The notes under the pieces are model-generated. The model did no database searches. It was not told where the DNA came from and saw only the letters and a list, made by a program, of their open reading frames with translations. A stretch of DNA of 64,000 nucleotides, from NCBI RefSeq assembly GCF_003206065.1, contig NZ_PZJQ01000004.1, positions 1,494,101-1,558,100 of the forward strand, in the 5' to 3' direction. Origin of the DNA: Salinicola halimionae. GTDB lineage: Bacteria > Pseudomonadota > Gammaproteobacteria > Pseudomonadales > Halomonadaceae. The position numbers and the translations under genes were made by a program. This document shows positions 46,798-56,272 of the stretch, one piece after another (the stretch's first letter is position 1; every line of letters begins with the position of its first letter).

Positions 46798-48108
46798 TTG
46801 GAGCATCCCATGACCACATCACGCATCGTCGTGGTCGGTGGCGGCGCGGGTGGACTCGAGCTGGCAACCCGCCTGGGTCGCAAGCTCGGCAAGTCCCAGC
46901 GCGCCGACATCGTCCTCGTAGACCGTAATCCGACCCACATCTGGAAACCGCTGCTGCACGAGATTGCCACCGGCACGCTCGACTCCGGGCTCGATGAGGT
47001 GTCCTACCAGGGGCATTCGAAGAGCCACGGATATCGCTTCCAGCGCGGCACCCTGAGCGCCATCGATCGCGACAGTCGCACCGTGACTCTGGAGCCGATC
47101 CATGATCACGAGGACGCCGTCATACTCCCGGCGCGACAGCTCGAGTATGACTATCTGGTGCTCTCCGTCGGCAGCGTTTCCAATGACTTCGGTACGCCCG
47201 GCGTGGCCAGGCACTGTCACTTCATCGATAGCCCGCAGCAGGCGGAAAATTTCCGTCGCAACATGCTCAATACGTTCTTGCGCTACAGCGACCCCGAGCG
47301 CCGTACGCACCCCAAGCTGACGGTCGGGCTGGTTGGTGCTGGCGCGACCGGGGTCGAGCTGGCGGCGGAACTGTTCGGCGCGTCACGCATGCTGCACAGC
47401 TACGGTTTCACGGCCATGGACAGCGGCAAGCTCGAAGTTCATCTGATCGAGGCCGCACCGCGTATTCTGCCGGCCTTGCCCGAACGGATCAGCCGCGCGG
47501 TACATGGTGAGCTGGAGCGACTCGGCGTCAAGATTCATGTCGATACCCGAGTCACCGAAGCCAACGCCAATGGCTTCATCACCGCCGACGGCGAGCCACT
47601 GGAGACGGATCTCAGCGTCTGGGCCGCAGGCATTCGCGCGCCCGAATTTCTGTCGCAACTGGGGCTAACTACCGAGCGCAATCATCAGATCAAGGTCCAC
47701 GAAACACTGCAGAGCCTCGATGACGATCGCATCTTTGCCTTCGGCGATTGCGCCTCCTGTCCGCAGCCCGACGACAAGCGGGTGCCCCCCCGCGCCCAGG
47801 CCGCTCACCAACAGGCGACCCACTGCTACCACAACCTGCGTGCGGCAATGGACGGTAAAGCGCTCAAGCCTTTCGTCTATCGCGACCGCGGTTCTCTGAT
47901 CTCGCTGGCGCATTTCGAAGCAGTCGGTAGTCTCATGCGCGGGGCTTCGGCGCGAAGCCTGTTCATCGAGGGCCGGCTGGCGAAGCTGTTCTACGCGTCT
48001 CTGTACCGCATGCATCAGATGGCGATTCACGGCATCTTCAAGACCGGCATGACCGTCGTCGTCGATGGACTCAACCGCTATATACGCCCGAAGATGAAAC
48101 TACACTGA
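46798..48108 (+). CDS. ndh: Type II NADH dehydrogenase
   Basis: This 436-residue flavoprotein of the NDH-2 family passes electrons from NADH to quinone without proton pumping. The FAD Rossmann motif VVVGGGAGGLELA is at residues 7-19. NAD binding is at VGLVGAGATGVELAAEL near 175-191. The second FAD contact is in FAFGDCASCPQPD near 310. An amphipathic C-terminal region probably anchors it to the membrane. Other FAD oxidoreductases share the fold, but the motif set and length fit Ndh. Confidence 0.85.
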   Translation: MEHPMTTSRIVVVGGGAGGLELATRLGRKLGKSQRADIVLVDRNPTHIWKPLLHEIATGTLDSGLDEVSYQGHSKSHGYRFQRGTLSAIDRDSRTVTLEPIHDHEDAVILPARQLEYDYLVLSVGSVSNDFGTPGVARHCHFIDSPQQAENFRRNMLNTFLRYSDPERRTHPKLTVGLVGAGATGVELAAELFGASRMLHSYGFTAMDSGKLEVHLIEAAPRILPALPERISRAVHGELERLGVKIHVDTRVTEANANGFITADGEPLETDLSVWAAGIRAPEFLSQLGLTTERNHQIKVHETLQSLDDDRIFAFGDCASCPQPDDKRVPPRAQAAHQQATHCYHNLRAAMDGKALKPFVYRDRGSLISLAHFEAVGSLMRGASARSLFIEGRLAKLFYASLYRMHQMAIHGIFKTGMTVVVDGLNRYIRPKMKLH

Positions 48109-48191
48109 GACGTTGATCACCTAATGCCCTCGAGCGCGTCCCCCAGTCATCGGCAGTTCGCGTTCGAATTCGCAACACCAGGAGAGACAAC

Positions 48192-49844
48192 ATGGACCGT
48201 TTCTACAACGCCCCCGGCGATGTCGTCGACGAGATTCTGCAGACGGCGGCAGCGACCGCCCCGCTATGCGTCGCCGAACCGCAGAGCGGCCTACGCATAC
48301 TGATTCGGCGCGATTGGGACAAGGCGGATCAAGGTCGGCGCCAGGTTGCGGTGCTTTCTGGCGGCGGCGCGGGTCACGAACCCGCTCACGCCGGCTATAT
48401 CGGCGAAGGCATGTTGACCGGGGCCGTCTCCGGCAGTCTATTTGCCTCGCCCAGCGTCGACGCGGTACTGGCGGCGATCCGCGAAGTCTGTGGTGAAGCC
48501 GGCTGCCTGCTGGTGGTCAAGAACTATACCGGCGACCGCCTCAATTTCGGTCTGGCGGCCGAACGCGCGCGTGGCGAAGGCCTGAACGTTGCCATGGTCA
48601 TCGTCGCCGATGATGTTGCCATCGAAGATGCACCGCAGCCCCGAGGTATCGCCGGTACCGTGCTGGTACACAAGTTGTGCGGTTACCTCGCCGGCCAGGC
48701 AACCCCACTCGACGAGATTCGCAAGCGCGCGGAAGCGTTGTGTCAACGCATGGGCTCGCTGGGTATGGCACTCAGCGCCGCAGCGCAGCCGGGCCAGGAT
48801 CCTGCCGAGCGTTCCCCGCAACTCGGCCTGGGCATTCACAACGAGGCCGGCACACGTCAGGTCGACCCGAAGAGTGCCGACGACGCCATGGCCCTGGTGC
48901 TGGAGCCGCTGCGCAACGCGCTCTCCGACCGCCGTCTTTCCGGGCCCTGGATCGCACTGCTCAACGATCTCGGTAGTTGCTCGACTCAGGAAATGGGGGT
49001 GTTGGCCGCCAGCTTGTTGCATCAGTTGGGCATCGAGCAAGTGGCACACCTGATTGGCCCGGCGCCACTGATGACGTCGCTGGACATGCATGGCTTTTCG
49101 CTCACGCTGCTGCCGGCAGACGACGATGTCGTCACCGCGCTGTCGGCGTCAACGACCGCCCCCGCCTGGCCTGGATTGCGGGCTACGCAGGCGCCGAAGG
49201 CATTCTCGCCGGATACCCATCAGGATCACGAAGCACTGGCCGACGACGCGCCGCAGAATGCCACGACGACGGCTGCCCTCGAGCGAATCATCGACGTCCT
49301 GCGCCAGGCGCGTGAAGAACTCGATGCTCTGGACGCCAAGAGCGGCGATGGCGATGCCGGCGCCAGCATGCAGAGTGGTGCCGATGCCATCGCCAAGGCG
49401 CTCCAGGCCAAGCATTTGAATACTGCCGCGCTACCCAATCTGTTCGCCGGCATTGGCCAGTTACTTTCGCGGGACATGGGTGGTTCCAGCGGCGTCCTGC
49501 TATCGATTCTGTTTACCGCGGCGGCGGCCTCGCTGGATCAGCGCGGCAATCTTCAGGAAGCGCTCGCTGCCGGCGTCGACAAGATGCAGACCTACGGTGG
49601 CGCCAAACCCGGCGACCGCACCATGCTCGACGCGCTGGTGCCCGCCATCGAATCGCTGCGGCGTGGTGAACCGCTCGTTCAGGCCGCGCAGGCGGCTCGG
49701 GATGGTGCTCAGGCCACCGCCGCGCTGACCCACGCAAACGCCGGTCGTTCCGCCTACGTGCCGGAGAGCGCCCTCAAGGGCGTGGTCGACCCGGGTGCCG
49801 AAGCTGTGGCAAGAGTGTTCGAAGCATTGGCGAGAGAGCAATAG
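48192..49844 (+). CDS. dhaK: Dihydroxyacetone kinase, single-chain (DhaK-DhaL fusion)
   Basis: This 550-residue ATP-dependent kinase phosphorylates dihydroxyacetone. The DhaK domain (about 1-325) carries GGGAGHEPAHAGYIG near residue 56. LGIHNEAGTRQV near 217 contains the His that binds the substrate covalently in related enzymes. The DhaL domain (about 350-550) has SGDGDAGASM, the Mg-binding loop, with Ala in place of the usual Thr, and DMGGSSGVLLS. No PTS genes are adjacent, in keeping with the ATP-dependent Citrobacter type. It can feed the same product as glpD. Confidence 0.92.
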   Translation: MDRFYNAPGDVVDEILQTAAATAPLCVAEPQSGLRILIRRDWDKADQGRRQVAVLSGGGAGHEPAHAGYIGEGMLTGAVSGSLFASPSVDAVLAAIREVCGEAGCLLVVKNYTGDRLNFGLAAERARGEGLNVAMVIVADDVAIEDAPQPRGIAGTVLVHKLCGYLAGQATPLDEIRKRAEALCQRMGSLGMALSAAAQPGQDPAERSPQLGLGIHNEAGTRQVDPKSADDAMALVLEPLRNALSDRRLSGPWIALLNDLGSCSTQEMGVLAASLLHQLGIEQVAHLIGPAPLMTSLDMHGFSLTLLPADDDVVTALSASTTAPAWPGLRATQAPKAFSPDTHQDHEALADDAPQNATTTAALERIIDVLRQAREELDALDAKSGDGDAGASMQSGADAIAKALQAKHLNTAALPNLFAGIGQLLSRDMGGSSGVLLSILFTAAAASLDQRGNLQEALAAGVDKMQTYGGAKPGDRTMLDALVPAIESLRRGEPLVQAAQAARDGAQATAALTHANAGRSAYVPESALKGVVDPGAEAVARVFEALAREQ

Positions 49845-49939
49845 CGGCTTAACGCCGTCTCGCCGGGTCGATATCGCTCATTCAAAAAAGGCGAGACTAC
49901 CACTGTCTGGTAATCGACCACCTTGGTGCTCGTCTCTGC

Positions 49940-49964
49940 GAGGGGGCTTAACGCTCGCCCCCTC
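49940..49964 (+). terminator. GC-rich hairpin after dhaK
   Basis: The arms gagggggc and gccccctc (8 bp, 9-base loop) lie 96 bases beyond the dhaK stop. No T-run follows on the plus strand, so efficiency is doubtful. This sits in a 328-base gene-free gap (49845-50172) that also contains the element at 50023-50090. Confidence 0.4.
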
Positions 49965-50022
49965 CCGCTCCCCCCTATTTGGCGCCCAGCATCACAAAAC
50001 CCTGAATGTCACGAACTCAGCT

Positions 50023-50090
50023 TCGGGTCGGCGTGCACGGGCATCCCTGTCCAGGCACGCCTCTTGCGACATCCATGTCGCAAGACCCGA
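50023..50090. repeat. 68-bp three-arm palindromic intergenic element
   Basis: The outer arms tcgggt/acccga (50023-50028, 50085-50090) enclose two hairpins: ggcgtgc/gcacgcc (50030-50061) and a perfect 10-bp-arm hairpin (50063-50084). The whole can fold as a three-way junction. It looks like a mobile or REP-type structural unit. Genome-wide copy number is unknown from one window. Confidence 0.6.
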
Positions 50091-50172
50091 CTGCGTCCGA
50101 GCCATCCAGCGTGATGCTGAATAAGCGCCGGATGGTGGCCGCGGGATACGCACAGACTCATTTCCCACTGCC

Positions 50173-52491
50173 TCAATCCAACGTTGCTGGAGGCCACCAC
50201 TCCGGCAGCATTGCCTGGGCCTCCCGGCGGGCGAAGCGGTCGTCGAGCAGGTGGATCACTCCCTGGTCCGTGTCGGAGCGAATCACCCGGCCGGCCGCCT
50301 GCACCACCTTTTGCATGCCGGGGAAGAAGTAGGCGTAATCGTAGCCTTGGCCATAGAGCGCCTGCAGACGTGCTCGCATCTGCTCGTTGACCGGGTTGAC
50401 CTGTGGCAATCCGAGTGTCGCCACGAACGCCCCGATCAAGCGATCGCCGGGCAGATCGATACCTTCGCCGAAGATACCGCCCAGCACCGCGAATCCGACC
50501 CCTTGCCCGCCCGCTTCGAAGCGCTTCAGAAAAGTCTCGCGGGCGGCATCGTCCATCCTCGATGCCTGACGCCAGATCGGCAAATCGGGATGCCGCTCGG
50601 CCAGACGGTTGGCAACCTGCTCCAAATAGGCAAAACTCGAGAAGAAGGCCAGATAGTTGCCGCGCCGCGCGTCAAACTGGCCGGCGATGCGATCCGCCAG
50701 CGGCGACAGCGAGGCTTCGCGATCACGGTAACGGGTCGATAGCTGCGTCGCGATCCGAACCTCGAGCTGTGAATCCCTAAACGGCGAGTCCAGCGACATC
50801 CAGGGCGCAGCGTCTGGCACGCCGAGCAGATCGCGGTAATAGGCCTCGGGCCCTAGCGTGGCGGAGAACAGCGTCCCACCATGCGCAGCGGCGAATCGCG
50901 GTGTCAGAAACGGCGCGGGCACCACATTGCGTAGCGTTATCTTGGCACCGGCACGACGCTGTCGACCCCGAGGCGATTGACGCTCGACGTCGCAGATCGA
51001 ATGGTCGTCGAAGACATCGGCGACCCGACAGAAGTGCTGGGCATCGAAGGCGAATCGCTGTAGCTCGCTGTCCAGGGCGATCGGCTGCTCGCTCTGATAT
51101 TCGACGATTTGTGAAACGGCCTGTTGCAGAGCATTGATCAGTTTACCCGGCAATGTCTCGAGCACGCGATAGTCCGATTCGCTCTCGTCGGCCAATGTCT
51201 GCCAGGCTGCTGCCACTCGCGCCAGCGGCCTCTTGAGCGGCCCCGGCAGGGTCGGCTTCAGGCGTCTAAAAGCCGCATGATCCAGCGCCGCGCTATACAT
51301 GCCACGCCCGCGCTCGACCAGATTGTGGGCTTCGTCGACGAGCAACCCGACCCGCCATTGCTGCTGCTGGCTCAGGGCATAGAGCATGGCGTGAAAATCG
51401 AACCAGTAGTTGACGTCGCCGATGACGACATCGGCCCAGCGCGCCATTTCCTGACCGAGATAGTAGGGGCAGATTTCATGGGCGAGCGCGGTGTCTCTCA
51501 AGGCGGCACGATCCAGCCAACCACGCTCGACAGCGGCCGCCCGCGCTGCTGGCAGGCGATCGTAAAAGCCCCCCGCCAGCGGACAGGACTCCCCATGACA
51601 GGCCTTGTCCGGATTTTCGCAGCTCTTGTCGCGGGAGGTCAGTGTCAGCACGCGCAAAGGCACTGCCTCGGTATCGCCCTGCGCGAATTCATCCGGTTCG
51701 GAATGCTCGAGGTGTCGACGCCCGGCGCCCAACGAACGCAGCGCGTCGAGGGCCAACCGCTGCCCTGTGTTACGGGCAGTGAGAAAGAAGATCTTGTCCA
51801 GCGGCTCGCCCGGCATCGCCTTGAGCATGGGGAAGAGCGTACCCAGCGTTTTGCCGATACCCGTGGGCGCCTGCAGCATCAACCAACGTTGGGTATGAAT
51901 CGCCTTGTAGACTGACTCCGCCAGCGGCCGCTGGCCGTCGCGAAATCCGGCAAAGGGAAACCGGAGCGCTTGCAACGTTCGATCACGCCGCCGCCGGTGG
52001 GCGAGTTCCTGCTGCGCCCAGGCCAGGAACGTCTGGCAATGGTGTTCGAATATCTCGCGAAGCTCGGCAGCCGAGCAGCTTTCGCTCAACGGCGTTTCAC
52101 GCTGGCTGACGATGTCAAGGTAGACCAGCGTCACCGTCAACTGATCCAGTCCGCGCTCGGTACATAGCAGATGTCCGTACACCTTGGCCTGTGCCCAATG
52201 CAGCGCGCGCTGATTGGCCGGTTGGCGGGAAAGATCGCCACGATGCGTCTTGACCTCCTCCAGCCGATTGGCGAGTGGATCGTAGCCATCAGCGCGACCG
52301 CGCACGTCCAGGTGGTGATAGCTGCCACTCAGCGTGACTTCGCGCTCGTAGTGTTCGCCGCGACGCTCGGCGACGAGCTGATGGCCGGCGATGCCCTCCT
52401 GCGCCGAGGGCGACGGCGTGAAACGCAGATCGAGATCGCCCGCTTTGGCGGCAAACTCGCACAGCGCTCGAACGGCGATTCGATAGCTCAA
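50173..52491 (-). CDS. XPD/DinG-like Fe-S helicase fused to an N-terminal PD-(D/E)XK nuclease
   Basis: This 772-residue protein has an N-terminal Cas4-like nuclease domain: GRADG near residue 64, then EEVKTHRG near 77, the catalytic D and E-x-K, with HWAQAKVYGHLL as the final helix. The helicase has Walker A QAPTGIGKTLGTLFP near 212 and a DEAH box (LLVDEAHN near 387). It has a four-cysteine cluster (CENPDKACHGESC and a later ICPYYL) and motif VI QAAGRVIRS near the end. It likely unwinds 5'-3' and cuts DNA. It overlaps the FAN1 gene by TTGA and begins with TTG. Confidence 0.85.
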   Translation of the reverse strand: MSYRIAVRALCEFAAKAGDLDLRFTPSPSAQEGIAGHQLVAERRGEHYEREVTLSGSYHHLDVRGRADGYDPLANRLEEVKTHRGDLSRQPANQRALHWAQAKVYGHLLCTERGLDQLTVTLVYLDIVSQRETPLSESCSAAELREIFEHHCQTFLAWAQQELAHRRRRDRTLQALRFPFAGFRDGQRPLAESVYKAIHTQRWLMLQAPTGIGKTLGTLFPMLKAMPGEPLDKIFFLTARNTGQRLALDALRSLGAGRRHLEHSEPDEFAQGDTEAVPLRVLTLTSRDKSCENPDKACHGESCPLAGGFYDRLPAARAAAVERGWLDRAALRDTALAHEICPYYLGQEMARWADVVIGDVNYWFDFHAMLYALSQQQQWRVGLLVDEAHNLVERGRGMYSAALDHAAFRRLKPTLPGPLKRPLARVAAAWQTLADESESDYRVLETLPGKLINALQQAVSQIVEYQSEQPIALDSELQRFAFDAQHFCRVADVFDDHSICDVERQSPRGRQRRAGAKITLRNVVPAPFLTPRFAAAHGGTLFSATLGPEAYYRDLLGVPDAAPWMSLDSPFRDSQLEVRIATQLSTRYRDREASLSPLADRIAGQFDARRGNYLAFFSSFAYLEQVANRLAERHPDLPIWRQASRMDDAARETFLKRFEAGGQGVGFAVLGGIFGEGIDLPGDRLIGAFVATLGLPQVNPVNEQMRARLQALYGQGYDYAYFFPGMQKVVQAAGRVIRSDTDQGVIHLLDDRFARREAQAMLPEWWPPATLD

Positions 52492-54218
52492 GACGTCATT
52501 CCGGCAGCAGAAACCTCGCTATTCACTCCGGTATTCTCACACTCCCAGGTGACATAGCAGACGCTGATCGGCATGTCGTGAGCGGCGCAGAACTCGAGCC
52601 AGCGCTTCTGATTGTCCTGCAGACGATCGCCGGGGCCTTTCACTTCGATCATGCGATAAGCGGGCTCGCCGAGTCCCTGCCCTTCAGGCGGGCGCCCCTC
52701 GCTCGCCGGCCAGAACTGGATCAGATCCGGCATCCCGGCACGATTGGCGCGGATATCGCCAAGCAGACGCTCGAACCAGAGCCTGAGATGGTGAGCCGGA
52801 ATGCACTGCAGAGCCAGCTCGAGCACGCCCTCGTCGAGCGCTTCCCAAAACACGAACGGTGATTGGATCCCCCACTTGTCGCGATAGCGGCGGCGAATGA
52901 TCTCCACATAATCGCCCCGTTCCAGCGCCGCCAGGCAGGTGTCGATGAGTTCGCGACGTCGGGCCCGAAAATCCGCCTCGAACAGATCCACCGGCCCGCT
53001 ATGAAATGGATGAAAGAACGCGCCGGGCAGCGGCGCAAAGATCGCTTCCCAGCAGAGCAGCCCGAACAGGCCGTTGACGAGTACGTTCTCGACATAGCAG
53101 ACCGGCGCCTCGTCACGAGAAAGATGCCGAGCCACCGCCCGCTCCACGCTCGAGGCACGCGGCAATACCAGATCGAGGCGCGGCGGCGCCGATGCCTCTG
53201 TCCGCCGGGCCGGCATCTGGCCCAATTTGCGTCTAAGCCGCGGCAACACGCGTTCCATCACCTGGCTCTCCGCCGCACTGACTGGCGCGGCCTCGGCGCG
53301 CTCGGCCAGGGCCAACGCTGCTTCGGTCAGTTGCTGCGCTTCGAGCACGCGAATTTGCCGGAGTCGCGATTCCGGTGCCGAGCTGTCTCGGTAAAGCTCC
53401 AGGGCCTGATCGAACGCCCCTTGGCGCTCGAGGCGATACGCCAGCTTGTAGATCAGTCGCCCTCTTCGACGCTCCAGCCAATCGTTATCGAACGCGACGC
53501 GCGGCACATCGATCAGCAGCGTTTCCAACGGCTCGTCGGCGTCGAACCGCTCTCGACAGCCATGGAGGTGATGATAAGCCTCCAGCTCCTCACGCCTTGA
53601 AAATGCCCGCGACGCCGCCTCCAGTTCGACGCTTTCGAAGCGATAGACGCCCAGCTCCGCCAGCACGAACTCGGACCAGTGCTGCCGCAGATTGCCGAAA
53701 AACATCAACCGAAAGCGTTCGCACATCGCATCGACCGTCAGCCGATAGTGACGATCCTGCAACGCCGGTAGCCACTCGGCCAGCGTTCGTGGCTCCGGCG
53801 TTTCTGCCCGCAGCGTCGCCAGCCAGGCACCCTTTCCCGCGCTCCTGCCGACACCGAGGTCCGTAAGCCATGCGCTCATGTCCGCACCGATTTCCGGCTT
53901 GGTGGCCAGCCCGAACAGCGCCTCGATCGATAACGTCGCACTCTCTTCGACCCAACCTGCAGCAACCAACGGCACCGCGGCCTCGATAGTGTCACCGATC
54001 TCGGCATAGAGCAGGCGGCTAGCGCGAAAATCGACGCCCTTGCGCATCACCATCCGCACCAATAGCGCCTGAGAGACTTGGGGCGTGCGTTCGAAAGCGG
54101 TGATGAATGCCGATTCCTCGACGCTCAACAGATCCGCATAGCGCAACGTCAACCAATCGAGCACTTTGCGGAAGTTGGCGAGGTAATAAAGCGGATCTTC
54201 GAGCGTCGGCAATGCCAT
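52488..54218 (-). CDS. FAN1-family structure-specific nuclease with VRR-NUC domain
   Basis: This 576-residue protein resembles Pseudomonas aeruginosa FAN1, a 5'-flap and interstrand-crosslink nuclease. A helical N-terminal half is followed by a TPR-like region (about 240-320). The C-terminal VRR-NUC domain has GMPDLIQFWP near residue 490 and MIEVKGPGDRLQDNQ near 525, supplying the catalytic D, E and K. The stop overlaps the downstream helicase start by four bases, so the two are translated together and probably act together on crosslinks or flaps. Ends with a short extra tail after the VRR fold. Confidence 0.88.
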   Translation of the reverse strand: MALPTLEDPLYYLANFRKVLDWLTLRYADLLSVEESAFITAFERTPQVSQALLVRMVMRKGVDFRASRLLYAEIGDTIEAAVPLVAAGWVEESATLSIEALFGLATKPEIGADMSAWLTDLGVGRSAGKGAWLATLRAETPEPRTLAEWLPALQDRHYRLTVDAMCERFRLMFFGNLRQHWSEFVLAELGVYRFESVELEAASRAFSRREELEAYHHLHGCRERFDADEPLETLLIDVPRVAFDNDWLERRRGRLIYKLAYRLERQGAFDQALELYRDSSAPESRLRQIRVLEAQQLTEAALALAERAEAAPVSAAESQVMERVLPRLRRKLGQMPARRTEASAPPRLDLVLPRASSVERAVARHLSRDEAPVCYVENVLVNGLFGLLCWEAIFAPLPGAFFHPFHSGPVDLFEADFRARRRELIDTCLAALERGDYVEIIRRRYRDKWGIQSPFVFWEALDEGVLELALQCIPAHHLRLWFERLLGDIRANRAGMPDLIQFWPASEGRPPEGQGLGEPAYRMIEVKGPGDRLQDNQKRWLEFCAAHDMPISVCYVTWECENTGVNSEVSAAGMTS

Positions 54219-54294
54219 AGCGTCCCCAGCGTAGGACTCAAAATACTGGGTAAGTATACAGATACGCGGCGAACGTTCGAAGTCTTGCGGCGGG

Positions 54295-55041
54295 TTACTC
54301 CTCTAACTTCGCCTTGAGCTCCTGCCACAGACGACGATAGGCGTGGTTAGCACGGCTGCGGGGCGCCAGATCCGCCAGCGGACGGTTTTCGAGGCTCATT
54401 CGCTCGACATCGCTGGCGTAGGGAATCCAGGTCTGCAGCATGCAGCCCATCGACTCCGGCGGCGAACCAATCCATTCGCGATGCAGACGTCGCCGCCGAT
54501 CGACAAGATTGAAAAACGGCGACACGCGTTCACGCTGGCGTTTCTTGAGCTGGAGGTGTTCGAGCATGCGCGAGAAAGCCTGCACCGACAGCGGACTGGG
54601 GACGGTCGGCACCAGAATTCGATCGGCAGCGCGAATCAGTTGCTCCGCCAGCGTGGATAGCCCCGGCGGGCAGTCCAGGATCATCAACGCGTACTCCTCA
54701 CTGAAAGGAGCGATCAGTCGCTTGAGATGCTTGTCGCCGTCGGCCTTGTCTTCCAGGATGCGGTCGAGCTCGCGCAGGCGCATATCGGCCGGCAGCAGAT
54801 CGAATCGCTCCCAGGGCGTGTGCCGAACCTGTTCGCCCAGCGGTGATTTGCCCGCCAGCAACTTGCCGACCTTGTGACTCAGGCCGGTTTCGCTGCCCAG
54901 TATCCAGGTCGAAGCACCCTGCGCGTCGAGATCCCACAGCAACACCGGCAAGCCGTCGCGATTGGCCTCTCGGGCCAGATTGACGGCCGCCGACGTCTTG
55001 CCGACCCCGCCTTTGAGATTGTGCAGAGCCACCACTTTCAT
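54295..55041 (-). CDS. Orphan ParA-family ATPase
   Basis: This 248-residue P-loop ATPase has the deviant Walker A KGGVGKTSAAVN (near residues 10-21), DLDAQGAST near 38 and the Walker B LMILDCPPGLS near 118. It lacks an adjacent parB, plasmid origin or transposon, so it is a chromosomal orphan of unknown cargo. It lies upstream of the FAN1-helicase pair on the same strand with a 76-base gap, so shared transcription is possible. Confidence 0.85.
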   Translation of the reverse strand: MKVVALHNLKGGVGKTSAAVNLAREANRDGLPVLLWDLDAQGASTWILGSETGLSHKVGKLLAGKSPLGEQVRHTPWERFDLLPADMRLRELDRILEDKADGDKHLKRLIAPFSEEYALMILDCPPGLSTLAEQLIRAADRILVPTVPSPLSVQAFSRMLEHLQLKKRQRERVSPFFNLVDRRRRLHREWIGSPPESMGCMLQTWIPYASDVERMSLENRPLADLAPRSRANHAYRRLWQELKAKLEE

Positions 55042-55086
55042 GTTGTGCGCTTTCCCGGTCGGCGTCTTGGGACAATGGCTGGAATT

Positions 55087-55431
55087 CTACGGCCTCCGGT
55101 GCGCCGGAGAGGTGACAATCTGATGACAAGACGATGACACTGGTTGCTTCGCAATCCACTCTCGCTTGCCGGCCGCGCTTAGCCGTTTGATCGCGGCTTC
55201 GAGCTTTAGCGCATCACTGTGGTTGCCGGCCACCTGGGCGTGACGCAAGGTCAGCGGGCCCTTGCCGCGCAATGCCCGCGCGCCTTTGCCGCGGTGGTGC
55301 TGCTCGAACCGCCGTGCGACATCGGTCGTAATACCGGTGTAGAGCGCGCCGCTCGCCATCTCGATCAGATAGAGATACCACTGACGCGGCTCGGCATTTT
55401 CAACCATCGTCGCTTCGGCTGGCGTCGACAC
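55087..55431 (-). CDS. GIY-YIG domain protein, YhbQ/UPF0213-like
   Basis: This 114-residue protein has the GIY-YIG pattern in short form: [25 protein letters not shown] (near residues 18-42), then the Glu in LEAAIKRL. Family members such as YhbQ are DNA-binding or nuclease proteins tied to repair, with weak evidence of function. The GTG start is 4 bases after the rpe stop; an ATG at residue 9 is an alternative. It is probably translated from the rpe transcript. Confidence 0.82.
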   Translation of the reverse strand: MSTPAEATMVENAEPRQWYLYLIEMASGALYTGITTDVARRFEQHHRGKGARALRGKGPLTLRHAQVAGNHSDALKLEAAIKRLSAAGKREWIAKQPVSSSCHQIVTSPAHRRP

Positions 55432-55435
55432 TCGA

Positions 55436-56122
55436 TCAGCTCGCGGCCAGAGCCGAACGCATCTTGCCGATCACACCGTCATAGCGATTCGCATCGTCCA
55501 GGCTGCGCGCCTTGAAGATCGCCGAGCCGGCAACGAAAGTATCGGCGCCCGCTCGCGCGATCTCGCCGATATTATCCGGGCCGACCCCGCCGTCGACTTC
55601 CAGCCGGATCGGCAACCCGCTGGCATCGATGCGCCGACGCGCCTCGCGCAGCTTGTCCAGCGCGGCCGGGATGAAGGATTGGCCGCCGAAACCGGGGTTG
55701 ACGCTCATGATCAGGATCATGTCGACCTTGTCCATGACGTAGTCGAGATGAGATAGCGGCGTCGCCGGATTGAACACCAGCCCCGCCTTGCAACCGTGAC
55801 TACGAATGAGCTGCAGCGAGCGGTCGATATGCTCCGAGGCCTCCGGATGGAAGGTCACGTAGCTGGCGCCGGCATCGATGAAGTCCCCGATCAGGCGATC
55901 CACCGGCTTGACCATCAGATGACAATCGATCGGCGCGGTGATGCCATGCTTGCGCAACGCCTCGCAGACCATCGGGCCCATCGTCAGGTTGGGCACGTAG
56001 TGGTTGTCCATGACATCGAAATGGATGATATCGGCCCCCGAGGCCAGCACGTCTTCGACTTCCTGCCCCAGGCAGGCGAAGTTAGCGGAAAGAATGGAGG
56101 GGGCAATCTTGAAATCACGCAT
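55436..56122 (-). CDS. rpe: Ribulose-phosphate 3-epimerase
   Basis: This 228-residue TIM-barrel enzyme interconverts ribulose-5-P and xylulose-5-[13 protein letters not shown] starts the protein, [17 protein letters not shown] (metal and catalytic Asp) is near residue 34, [12 protein letters not shown] near 144, and LEVDGGVG near 177. The start at 56122 has aagga upstream. In Pseudomonas and other relatives rpe is next to gph-trpE, but here those genes are separated by ndh, dhaK and the nuclease block. Confidence 0.96.
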   Translation of the reverse strand: MRDFKIAPSILSANFACLGQEVEDVLASGADIIHFDVMDNHYVPNLTMGPMVCEALRKHGITAPIDCHLMVKPVDRLIGDFIDAGASYVTFHPEASEHIDRSLQLIRSHGCKAGLVFNPATPLSHLDYVMDKVDMILIMSVNPGFGGQSFIPAALDKLREARRRIDASGLPIRLEVDGGVGPDNIGEIARAGADTFVAGSAIFKARSLDDANRYDGVIGKMRSALAAS

Positions 56123-56272
56123 GAGCAAACAATCCTTAAACAGGCGAGCTATTGGCACTTATTCTAACGCACGTGCCGCGACGTTTGGCGCCGACTATTC
56201 CTATACTGCACCAAGCATTGCCTATACGGCTTGATTCGGCCACATCACAATAACGTTCATGGGGGACGCTTC

